From the NCBI GenBank assembly GCA_028826165.1, contig JAPDFW010000124.1, positions 62,001-126,000 of the forward strand: a stretch of DNA of 64,000 nucleotides, in the 5' to 3' direction. Below are positions 12,067-24,450 of the stretch, piece by piece; position 1 is the first letter of the stretch, and every line of letters starts with the position of its first letter. This DNA is from Anaeramoeba ignava (lineage: Eukaryota > Metamonada > Anaeramoebidae). The notes beneath the pieces are model-generated. The model ran no database searches and had not been told where the DNA came from. It saw only the letters and a list, made by a program, of their open reading frames with translations. The translations under genes and the position numbers were made by a program.

Positions 12067-15000
12067 TCAAAGATTCAAACTATTCATTAATCTATTGCAA
12101 ATTGCTTGAAATATCCAAAAATCACCAGAAATCCTTTTAAATTTGACAACTCTATATTGTTCCAATAAAGAAACATGACCAACTTCAACATCGAATTCAA
12201 TCTCATTAAATTCACATCTTAAAACATATTTTCCAGTTTTTTGGAATTTAACTTTTAATTTTTTAATTTCTTTTTTACATAAAGAAATAATTTTTTTTGG
12301 TGACTTTTTCGAAGTTGTTGAAACAGAAAAAGGCCCGCTTATCATCCGTGTAAGGTCTTGCTTGGGATCTTCAATCGGTGATAATGTCCTGATTATTTTT
12401 ATGTTTTCAGGTGTGTTTTCTTCTCTCGAGGGAGTTTGTATTTCTGTTGTTGCTCTGGGTCGATTTTTGGGAGTAAAATTTTTTTCACCAGAACTTTCCG
12501 ATTTCATTTGGCTTATGAATTTATCTGTTGTAATGGATCTTGGTCTGAACGATTCATTCTCAATAAATATTTTCGGGAGATCAATTATTTCTGTTGTATT
12601 TTTTGCTGGATTTTCGAATAAAGGTTCAAGTACTTTTGGATTGCCTCGCTTGCGCATTTTGATCGGAGACACTGGCATCTGGTGGTTCGCTTTGGATCCG
12701 TTTGTGTTTATTTTGGAGACAAGCTTTTTTTTGTCCGATGGGTTTTTTGTTAGTTGTTCAAAATTATCTCCTTTGTTTATATTAATTAATCGCAAAAAAT
12801 CATCATCTTTTTGTTTTGTTTTTTCCTTTTTTTCTTTTTCCTTTTTTTCTTTGCGCGCTTTTCTCCATTTCGCAAATCCTTTTAATTCGCGTGATTTCTG
12901 GTTCTTGTGGAGAATTTCAATTTCGATTAGATTACTTTTTGAGTCTTGAAGAAGAAAATAAGTTGCGGTTATTGAGTTGAATTTTTTTGATTTGAGTGAC
13001 TCAATAATTGATTCTGAGGAGATATTCCAGTTATTCATTTTATGGATAATTTCGAAATCAATTTCATCTTGGGAGGAATTATTAATTTCGGGTAAAGGAG
13101 TTTGTGTAAAGGATTCCATATTGACCCATTTGTGTTTCTTGATCTCTTCCATTGTGAGTCTTTTATCCACATTTTTTTCAAGTATTCTCTTTATCAAGTC
13201 TTGAGCCTCTGATGAAACGTTTGTTGGTATTTTGTATTCTCCTGCAACAATCTTGCGACAAATTTCTTTTGGGGATTCTCCTAGAAATGGAAGTTTCCCA
13301 CAAAGAAGGCAATAAAGAACAACTCCTATCGACCAAATATCAACTTTGGATCCTGAATATTGTTGTCCCATAATCAGTTCTGGTGCAGAATATGATGGTG
13401 ATCCGCAGTAGGTTTTGCATAGATTTGGTGGTGAGAGAAAATTTGCAAATCCAAAATCAATTATTTTTAGATTTCCATTTCGATCTAGTAGTAAATTTTC
13501 TGGTTTGATATCTCTGTGTGCTATGTTTAGATTGTGGCAATATTCCACACCTTTTTATATTTTTAAATTTATATTTTTTGATTTATATTTTTTGATTTTA
13601 TTTATATTTGATTTATATTTTTTGATTAATATTTGATTAATATTTGATATTTGATTAATATTTGATTTATATTTGATTTATATTTAATTTATATTTGATT
13701 AATATTTGATTTATATTTAATTAATATTTGATTAATATTTGATTTATATTTAATTTATATTTGATTTATATTTAATTTATATTTAATTTATATTTAATTT
13801 ATATTTAATTAATATTTAATTTATATTTGATTTATATTTGATTTATATTTGATTTATATTTAATTTATATTTAATTTATATTTAATTTATATTTAATTTA
13901 TATTTAATTTATATTTGATTTATATTTGATTTATATTTTATATTTAATTAATATTTGATTTATATTTAATTTATATTTGATTAATATTTAATTAATATTT
14001 GATTTATATTTAATTTATATTTGATTTATATTTTATATTTGATTAATATTTAATTAATATTTGATTTATATTTAATTTATATTTGATTTATATTTGATTT
14101 ATATTTGATTTATATTTGATTTATATTTGATTTATATTTGATTTTATATTTGATTTATATTTGATTTATATTTGATTTTAATTAATATTTGATTTATATT
14201 TAATTTAAATTTAATTTATATTTGATTTATATTTAATTTATATTTGATTTATATTTGGGTTAATATTTAATTTATATTTGATTTATATTTGATTTATATT
14301 TAATTTATATTTGATTTATATTTGATTTTATATTTGATTTATATTTAATTTATATTTAATTTATATTTAATTTATATTTGATTTATATTTGATTTATATT
14401 TGATTTAAAATTTGATTAATATTTAATTAATATTTGATTTAAATTTGATTTATATTTAATATTTGATTTATATTTGATTAATATTTGATTAATTTACTAT
14501 TTAATTTATATTTATATTTATATTTATATTTATATTTATATTTGATTTATATTTAATTTATATTTAATTTATATTTGATTTATATTTGATTTATATTTAA
14601 TTTATATTTGATTTATATTTGATTTATATTTGATTTTATATTTAATTAATATTTGATTTATATTTAATTAATATTTAATTTATATTTGATTAGCGTATTT
14701 AATTTATATTTGATTTATATTTAATTTATATTTAATTTATATTTGATTTATATTTGATTTATTTATATTTATATTTGATTTAAATTTGATTTATATTTGA
14801 TTTATATTTAATTTATATTTAATTAATATTTAATTAATATTTAATTTATATTTGATTTATATTTGATTTAAATTTGATTTATATTTAATTTATATTTGAT
14901 TAATATTTGATTTATATTTGATTTATATTTGATTTATATTTGATTTATATTTAATTTATATTTGATTTATATTTGATTTATATTTATTTATATTTGATTT

Positions 15001-16542
15001 TATATTTTATATTTAATTTATATTTGATTTATATTTAATTTATATTTAATTTATATTTGATTAATATTTGATTTATATTTGATTTATATTTAATTTATAT
15101 TTGATTAATATTTGATTAATATTTGATTTAATATTTGATTTATATTTATATTTGATTTATATTTGATTTATATTTGATTTATATTTATATTTTTTATATT
15201 TGATTTATATTTGATTTAATTTATTTATATTTGATTTATATTTAATTTATATTTATATTTATATTTGATTTATATTTTATATTATATTTATTTTTATATT
15301 TATATTTATATTTGATTTATATTTGATTTAAATTTATATTTTTGATTTATATTTAATTAATATTTGATTAATATTTGATTTATATTTAATTAATATTTGA
15401 TTAATATTTGATTTAATATTTGATTAATATTTGATTAATATTTAATTTATATTTAATTTATATTTGATTTATATTTGATTTATATTTGATTAATATTTGA
15501 TTAATATTTATATTTGATTATATATTTAATTTATATTTATTTATATTTATATTTAATTTATATTTGATTTATATTTGATTTATATTTTATTTATATTTTT
15601 ATATTTTTTAATATTTGATTTATATTTGTTAATTTGATTAATATTTGATTAATATTTGATTAATATTTGATTAATATTTGATTTATATTTGATTAATATT
15701 TAATTAATATTTGATTTATATTTAATTTATATTTAAATTTATTTATATTTAATTTATATTTAATTTATATTTATATTTATATTTAATTTATATTTGATTT
15801 ATATTTAATTTATATTTGATTTATATTTAAAATTCAATCTAAAAAAATAATAATTTACCTTCCAAAATTTGTTTAAAAAATTTCCTTGCTTGATCTTCTT
15901 GTAGTTTTCCTCTTCCCAAAATATAATCAAAAAGTTCACCACCACAAGCATATTCTAAAACAAAAAATAAACGGTGTTTTGTTTCAAGAACTTCATAAAG
16001 TCTAATTATATGAGGATGTCTTAAAGTTTTTAACATAAAAAATTCTCTTTCTAATCTAGTTTTAGATTCTGGATCCAATTCAGCTTTCTTTTTATCAATT
16101 ATTTTTATAGCAACCTTTTATTTAAATTTAATTTATTTTTAATTTTATTTTATATTAATTTTTTTGACAATTCCAATATTTTTTTTTTTTAATTTTAATT
16201 TTAATTTATTTTTTTTGTCAGTTAAAAAAAAATCCAATAAATGAAAGGAAAAAAATAAAACAAATTTTAAAAAGAAAAATTAAGCAAATAAATAAGAAAT
16301 AATAAATAAAACAAATTAAGAAAATAAAAAGAAATTTTTAATTAAAAATAAAAAAATTTTTTTTTTATTCTTTTTCGAAAATTTTTTTTATTGATTTTTT
16401 AACTGAAATTCCTTTTATTTTTTATTTATTTTCTTACTTTGGATTTTGTTAAAGAATGTTCTGCTAATTTAACTTTACTAAAACTTCCTCTTCCAATTGT
16501 TTTAATAAAATTATAGTTTCCAATAGATTCTTTTTTATTCAT
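12067..16542 (-). CDS. SNF1/AMPK-related Ser/Thr kinase (kinase-UBA-KA1), three exons
   Basis: Exons 16542-16438, 16114-15859 and 13550-12067 join in phase to about 614 residues. Exon 1 holds the glycine loop GRGSFSKVKLAEH. Exon 2 opens with VAIKIIDK (catalytic lysine near residue 39). Exon 3 holds HRDIKPENLL (about residue 132), DFG (about 152) and an activation loop LCKTYCGSPSYSAPE with the Thr that LKB1-type kinases phosphorylate in this family. A UBA-like segment follows (IIHKMNNWNISSESIIESL), then a basic linker. The C-terminus looks like a KA1 domain (KLKVKFQKTGKYVLRCEF to the end). This order is typical of AMPK-related kinases (SNF1, MARK, BRSK groups); which subgroup is not decided. 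Intron 2 (13551-15858) is a giant minisatellite; intron 1 (16115-16437) is plain A/T-rich sequence. Confidence 0.9.
13551..15858. repeat. 2.3 kb intronic 11-bp minisatellite in kinase gene
   Basis: The whole of kinase intron 2 is an array of about 200 units of 11 bp, mostly TTTATATTTGA, TTTATATTTAA, TTAATATTTGA and TTAATATTTAA on the plus strand. Unit position 3 (T or A) and position 10 (G or A) vary; the core ATATTT is nearly fixed. Occasional units are shortened or fused. It is bounded by a GTAAAT donor and an AAAAAG acceptor of the minus-strand gene. Confidence 0.95.
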
Positions 16543-17225
16543 GATCTTTAAATATAAAAGAAAAAAAGAAAAATAAAGAAAAAAATGAATAAAAATTTTT
16601 TTTTTTTTTTTTCAATTAAAATTTTTTTAATTATTTTTAATTATTTAAATTTAAATTTTTTTTTTTATTTTGGGGTGATTTTTTTAAATTAAAAATAATT
16701 TTTTTTTCTTTTTTAAAATGTTTTCTTTTTATTTATTAGAATTTTGTTCTTCTTTTTTAAATTAAATTTCTAATTAAATTTTTTTAATTTAATTTTCTTT
16801 TTAACTTTTTGGATCTTTAAAACGGATCAAAATCAACTCAAATTAATTACAAAAAAAATTAAATTTTTAATTCAATAAAAATAAAAATTAAAATTTGAAC
16901 CATTTATAAAACTTTAATTTTAAAAAAATTTTTAATTTCAATTTGATTAAAAAGAAAAAAAAATTAACCCCTTTTTTAAAAAAAAATTTTTTTTTCTTTT
17001 TTTAATTTTAAATTTTTTTAAATAATAAAATCACAATAAGAAAATCAAAAAGCAAAATTCTTTTTCTTTTTCTTTTTCTTTTTCTTTTTCTTTTTTAATT
17101 AAGATTAAATTTAAAAAAATTTTAATCAAAACAAGAAAAAAGGTTTTATTTTTTGTTTTTTGTTTTTTGTTTTTATTTTCTTATTCAAAAAAAAAAATAT
17201 AAAATTGTTTTTTGTTTTTTTAATC
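16543..17225. other. Intergenic A/T-rich stretch, no gene seen
   Basis: Between the kinase start and the KNL1 stop (both minus strand). It holds poly-A/T runs and a short CTTTTT hexamer run at about 17059-17095. I see no convincing frame, RNA gene or hairpin. Confidence 0.6.
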
Positions 17226-20200
17226 TTAATTTAAAACTTCATTCTCAATAATCTTACAAATTCTTGTTAATAAACCATAACCAATAGGAATATCATTAAT
17301 AATTTTAAACAAATCTCGACAATTAAATTGAGAAATTTGAAGAGAACGAATAGAAGAAAAAGGATAACCATTAGAAATAACAAAAGAAACTGTAATTCTT
17401 TTTTGAGTTAAAAATGAAGAAAAAGCAAATTCAACACAACCTTTAGAATCAGTTGAAAAAACTGGAAATCTTTTTTCTAAATCTTCAATTTCATGAAGAA
17501 GATCCGTTAAACGTCCTAATATTGTTGTTAATTGTTGGATTTGATAAGGTAAACTTTCAAGATCTTGGATTGATTCAAGAATTTTGGAAACTGATGACAT
17601 TACAAGATGAACCAAAAATTCTTCGTGTTTTGATTTGTAATCCATAGAAAATTCTTGCACGATTAATCTTGATTTTTCTTCTTGTTTGATTGCCATTTTC
17701 AGATTGAAAATATTGAAAAATGTAAGTGAAATCAAGTTGTTTGTGAATCGATTAATGCTTAAATTACTTAAACTGGAAATTTTTTGATGAATCATCTGGT
17801 TTTGAATTGCTTCACTTTCTATTTTTTCAATCTGTTTTTTGTGAGAATCAATAACAGATGTTTTTGCTTGTCGGTCATTAAATTTTTCATCTCTTTTCGC
17901 TATCATTTCTTGTCGGTATTCAAGAATTTTTTGGAAATTTTCATCTATTTGTGTCTTTTTTTGGGTTAATTTTTCAATTTTTGTTTGCAAATGCTCTTTT
18001 TGTTGCAAAAGTATTTGATTCGAACTCAATTCAATTTGTAATTTTTGGAAATTGTTCTGAAGGAATTGATCCCATTTTTGTAATTGGAAATAATCATTCG
18101 AAATTTGTGATATCAACTTGTTAAATTTATTGGATAATTTCTGGAGGTTTTGGTTCTGTCGATTTAAAAAGTCTTTTTTATACTTGGATTCACAATTTTG
18201 TTTAAGTTTTTGTATTTGGGTTTTAAATTGATTAAATTCTTTTTTTGATTTACAGTTCAAAATTTGATTGACAAGTAAAGGTTGGTTTGCAACAATTTGT
18301 GATTCTAATTCAGAACTAAATTTCTGGGCTTTTGTTGTGATTTTTTTAAGTGTTTCACATTCAGATTCCATTGTTTCAACTTCCATTCTTGTGATAAATT
18401 GTTCTTTGATTTTGTCAGAGAATGTTTGAATAGATTTATTATATAAATCACCGACTCCAATTGAATTTGAACGTTTCATATTTGCCATTTGATCCATAAA
18501 ATGGATATCCAAAGAATCCAAAAAGTTAATCATTTCAAATTCATGTTCTTGGTTTTCTTCATTTTCAATTTGATTTTCAATTTTGATTTTCAATTTGATT
18601 TTCATTTTCATTTTCAATTTCAATTTCATTTTCATTTTCATTTTCATTTTCATTTTCATTTATTAAATAAGAAGTTCCTTGAAAATTATGAATTGTAAGA
18701 TCTTGAGGAGTTAAATTTCGTGAAAAGTTCATTGAGAAAAAATCATTAGTCTGAATTTGATTCAAAACGGAAGAGTTACTATTTTCAATTTTGGAAATGA
18801 AATTATCTTCCACTTCATCAATTATTTGATTATCATTAACTTCTATTGTATCATCTATATTTTCATTATTTAAAATATTTTCTTGATTTGAATGAATTGT
18901 CAAATCTTGAGGAATTTCCAATAAATTTGAATTGTTTGAATTTGTATTATTTTTTGGAAATAAAGATGGTTGTGCATTTGTATTTGTTGTATCTATTGAG
19001 GAAATTGTTGAATCAAATTCTTTTGTATTTTTTTCATTTTGGAAAAGTTGTGGCTTTTCTTTTGTATTTTGAGGATCAATAAAAATAGAAACTCTTTTGT
19101 GTTGATTTTCATTATTTTGGATATTTTGAATTAAATTTTCTTTATTTTCTTGAATTGAATTTTCTTTATTTTCTCGAATTAAATTTTCTTTATTTTCATG
19201 AATTAAATTTTCATCAATTAAATTTTCATCATTTAAATTTTCATCATTTTCATTTAAATTTTCATCATTTAAATTTTCATCAAAATCAATATCTGAATCA
19301 TCTGAATCATCATCTAAATCATCTTCATCTTCAAGAATTTGTGATAGTGATTGTATTTCACCTGTATGTTCTTGATTTGAATTTTCTTTTTCTTCTTGTG
19401 ATTTTTGTTGAATAACTCGAATGATTTTTCCAACATTTTTTGTCATTTCCATTTCTTCCTCTAAATCATTTTCTGAATCAAAATTATCATTTTCATTATT
19501 AATATTTTTATGAATTTCATTTTTATGAATTTGTTTTGAATTTAAATCTTGATTTTCTGAAAAAGAATCACTGAAAATTTGGAAAGGAACATTTAAAGAA
19601 TATGAATTTTGGATTTGAATTTGATTTTTTTTATCATCAAAATGATTAGATTGTCCAAAAATTTGTTCAGAATTTTCGATAATATTACGAAAACGTGAAA
19701 CAATAGGTTGATCCACAACCATATCATCATTTTCATCATCTTTCAATTCATTTTCAATTTCATCATCTTTTAATTGATTTAATTCATTTTCAATTTCATT
19801 AATTTCATCATTTTCATCAATTTCATCATTTTCATAAATTTGTTCTTTTAATTGATTTAATTCATTTTCATCAATTTCAATTTTATCAATTTCATCCAAA
19901 AAATTGATTTCTTTAATATCACTATCAGAATCATCTTCTCCAAGAAATTGTTTAGAAAGTGATGGTGGAGTTGAAATTGAAAGATTGCTATCAAGTGATA
20001 TTCTGTTTGTTTCTTGTGTTGGTGAATTTTCAAAGTCTGGTTTTTGTCCTAAGACTTGTGTTATCTTTTTTGTCATTTCGTAATTTGAATCTTCACTATC
20101 GCTATCAGAACTTAAGTTTGTATTCGAATAATTTAGTGTTGGTGATGGTGGATTCCAATCTTCTTTGTTGATTTGAAATAATCGAATATCTGGTACAGAT

Positions 20201-23200
20201 GCAAATGAAACTCTTTTTTTTGCTGATGTGTTTACTCTTTTTATGCTAGGTTGTGCTGATTTTTGCTATTAAAATGAAAGATATAAATTTGATTTATATT
20301 TGATTTATATTTGATTAATATTTGATTTATATTTGATTTATATTTGATTTATATTTAATATTTGATTTATATTTTATTAATATTTGATTTATATTTAATT
20401 TATATTTGATTTATATTTAATTAATATTTGATTTATATTTATATTTGATTTATATTTAATTTATATTTGATTTATATTTAATTTATATTTAATTTATATT
20501 TGATTAATATTTGATTTATATTTAATATTTTATTAATATTTAATTTATATTTAATTTATATTTGATTTATATTTGATTAATATTTGATTAATATTTGATT
20601 AATATTTGATTTATATTTGATTTATATTTGATTTATATTTGATTTATATTTTAATTAATATTTGATTTATATTTGATTTATATTTAATTTATATTTAATT
20701 AATATTTGATTTATATTTAATTAATATTTGATTTATATTTTTATTTATATTTTATTTATATTTGATTAATATTTGATTTATATTTAATTTATATTTAATT
20801 TATATTTAATTTATATTTAATTTATATTTGATTTATATTTAATTTATATTTGATTTATATTTTAATTTATATTTGATTTATATTTGATTTATATTTGATT
20901 TATATTTGATTTATATTTAATTAATATTTGATTTTATATTTAATTTATATTTGATTTATATTTAATTTATATTTGATTTATATTTGATTTATATTTGATT
21001 TATATTTGATTAATATTTGATTTATATTTAATATTTGATTAATATTTAATTTGTATTTGATTTATATTTAATTAATATTTAATTTATATTTAATATTTAA
21101 TTTATATTTGATTAATATTTGATTTATATTTAATTTATATTTAATTTATATTTAATTTATATTTGATTTATATTTAATTTATATTTAATTTATATTTAAT
21201 TTATATTTGATTTATATTTGATTTATATTTGATTTATATTTGATTTATATTTGATTTATATTTGATTTATATTTGATTTATATTTGATTTATATTTAATT
21301 TATATTTGATTTATATTTTATATTTGATTTATATTTGATTTATATTTAATATTTAATTTATATTTGATTAATATTTGATTTATATTTGATTTATATTTTT
21401 ATATTTGATTTATAATTGATTTATATTTGATTTATATTGATTAATATTTAATTTATATTTATATTTAATTTATATTTGATTTTATATTTGATTTATATTT
21501 AATTTATATTTGATTTAAATTTGATTTATATTTGATTAATATTTGATTAATATTTGATTTATATTTGATTTATATTTAATTTATATTGATTAATATTTAA
21601 TTTATATTTGATTTATATTTAATTTATATTTAATTTATATTTGATTTATATTTGATTTATATTTAATTTATATTTATATTTGATTAATATTTGATTTATA
21701 TTTGATTAATATTTGATTTATATTTAATATTTGATTTATATTTGATTTATATTTAATTTATATTTAATTTATATTTGATTTATATTTAATTTATATTTAA
21801 TTAATATTTGATTTATATTTGATTTATATTTGATTTATATTTGATTAATATTTGATTTATATTTAATTTATATTTGATTTATATTTGATTAATATTTGAT
21901 TTATATTTAATTAATATTTGATTTAAATTTGATTTATATTTAATTTATATTTAATTTATATTTAATTTATATTTAATTTATATTTGATTAATATTTGATT
22001 TATATTTAATTTATATTTGATTTATATTTGATTTATATTTGATTTATATTTAATTTATATTTAATTTATATTTAATTTATATTTGATTAATATTTAATTT
22101 ATATTTGATTTATATTTAATTAATATTTGATTTAAATTTGATTTATATTTAATTTATATTTGATTTATATTTAATTTATATTTAATTTATATTTAATTTA
22201 TATTTGATTTATATTTAATTTATATTTAATTTATATTTGATTTATATTTAATTTATATTTGATTTAAATTTGATTTATATTTGATTAATATTTGATTAAT
22301 ATTTGATTTATATTTGATTTATATTTAATTAATATTTGATTTAAATTTAATTTATATTTAATTTATATTTAATTTATATTTAATTTATATTTAATTTATA
22401 TTTGATTTATATTTAATATTTGATTTATATTTAATTTATATTTAATTTATATTTGATTAATATTTAATTTATATTTAATTTATATTTGATTAATATTTAA
22501 TTAATATTTAATTTATATTTAATTTATATTTGATTAATATTTAATTAATATTTAATTTATATTTGATTTATATTTGATTTATATTTAATTAATATTTGAT
22601 CTATATTTAATTTATATTTAATTTATATTTAATTTATATTTAATTTATATTTAATTTATATTTGATTAATATTTAATTTATATTTGATTTATATTTAATT
22701 AATATTTGATTTAAATTTGATTTATATTTAATTTATATTTGATTTATATTTAATTTATATTTGATTTATATTTAATTTATATTTGATTTATATTTAATTT
22801 ATATTTAATTTATATTTATATTTGATTTATATTTAATTTATATTTGATTTAAATTTGATTTATATTTGATTAATATTTGATTAATATTTGATTTATATTT
22901 GATTTATATTTAATTAATATTTGATTTATATTTAATTTATATTTGATTTATATTTAATATTTGATTTATATTTGATTTATATTTAATTTATATTTGATTT
23001 AAATTTGATTTATATTTGATTTATATTTGATTTATATTTAATTTATATTTGATTAATATTTAATTTATATTTGATTTATATTTAATTAATATTTGATTTA
23101 TATTTAATTTATATTTGATTAATATTTGATTTATATTTGATTTATATTTTATTTATATTTGATTTTATATTTAATATTTGATTTATATTTGATTAATATT

Positions 23201-24033
23201 TGATTAATATTTGATTTATATTTGATTTATATTTGATTTGTATTTGATTTATATTTGATTTATATTTGATTAATATTTGATTTATATTTAATTTATATTT
23301 AATTTATATTTAATTTATATTTGATTTATATTTGATTTATATTTGATTTATATTTGATTAATATTTAATTTATATTTAATTAATATTTGATTTATATTTG
23401 ATTAATATTTAATTTATATTTGATTAATATTTGATTAATATTTGATTTATATTTGATTAATATTTGATTTATATTTGATTAATATTTGATTTATATTTGA
23501 TTTATATTTTATTTATATTTGATTTATATTTAATTTAAATTTGATTAATATTTAATTTATATTTAATTTATATTTGATTTATATTTGATTTATATTTGAT
23601 TTATATTTGATTTATATTTGATTTATATTTAATTGATATTTGATTAATATTTAATTTATATTTGATTTATATTTAATATTTGATTTATATTTAATTAATA
23701 TTTAATTTATATTTGATTTATATTTGATTAATATTTGATTAATATTTGATTAATATTTGATTTATATTTGATTTATATTGATTAATATTTAATTTATATT
23801 GATTAATATTTAATTTATATTTGATTTATATTTGATTTATATTTGATTAATATTTGATTTATAATTTATATTTGATTTAAATTATTTACAGGAATTCGAG
23901 TGAAATTTGTTCTTTTTCGAAGAATTGAAGGAGATTTAAAAGGAGTTGGTTTTCTATCTTGTATTTTACGTAATTTTTGAGATGAATTTAAAATTAAAGT
24001 AGAATTTTCGTTTTGAAAATGTTTTTTTTGCAT
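17226..24033 (-). CDS. KNL1: KNL1/Spc105/Spc7 kinetochore scaffold, with one frame break
   Basis: Outer-kinetochore scaffold that recruits PP1 and Bub proteins. Exon 1 (24033-23890) encodes 48 residues with a SILK-type PP1 motif (KSPSILRKR). After a 3.6 kb intron, exon 2 (from 20265) begins near SAKKRVSFASVPDIRLFQ, the RVSF PP1 motif in its usual KNL1 setting. MELT-like sites follow: YEMTKKI, EMEMTKNVGK, PQDLTIHSN and PQDLTIHNF. An acidic N/D/E-rich middle leads to a Spc7-like domain (MINFLDSLDIHFMDQM), a long coiled coil (about 18500-17690) and a C-terminal RWD-like region (VEFAFSSFLTQKRITVSFVI). The frame shifts by one base somewhere in the GAAAAT-rich overlap 18577-18659, probably the T run 18581-18584. 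Restored length would be about 1060 residues. A highly conserved single-copy gene argues for a sequence error rather than a dead gene. Confidence 0.85.
20266..23889. repeat. 3.6 kb intronic 11-bp minisatellite in KNL1
   Basis: The intron separating the SILK and RVSF exons is a continuous array of about 330 units from the same 11-bp family as the kinase intron (TTTATATTTGA and its TTAATATTTAA-type variants). Donor GTAAAT at 23889 and acceptor AATAG ending at 20266 are just outside the array. A few units carry single changes, such as TTTGTATTTGA near 21050 and 23238, and GATCTATATTT near 22600. Confidence 0.95.
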
Positions 24034-24450
24034 TATTAATTTAAGAAATAAAATAAAAATAATAGAAATAAAAAAGGAAAAAAGAAAAATAATAAAATTT
24101 TTTTCAACGATAACTTTTTTTATATTTAATTTTTTTTTAAAAATAAAAATAAAAATTTAAATCGGAAAAAAAACCGTTAAAATAAAAATAAAAAAAAATA
24201 AAAATAATTTTTTCAAATAATTAATAATTTAAAAAATTTTAAATAAAAAAAATTTTTTTTTCTTTTTCATTTTTTTCATTTTTTCATTTTTTTTTAAAAA
24301 ATAATTCAAAATTAAACTTAAAAACCATTTTAAAAATAATTTTATAAAAAATTTCAAAATAATTTTTTTGAAATCACAAAGAAAACTTCAAACAAAAAAT
24401 TTATAAAAATAAAAAATAAAAAAAAAATTTCTTTTTGAAAATAAAAAAAA
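24034..24450. promoter_or_regulatory. Divergent intergenic region, KNL1 / IFRD
   Basis: 417 bp between the divergent ATGs of KNL1 (-) and IFRD (+), so both promoters should lie here. It is dominated by alternating A-runs and T-runs; TATATTTAA occurs at about 24120. No specific element can be assigned. Confidence 0.45.

Noticed and set aside
11957-12070. Hydrophobic N-terminal extension of RCC1-BTB paralog D, possible signal anchor
   Set aside because: The other three paralogs start at the MNEII/MNDII position, and the extension is translated A/T-rich leader.
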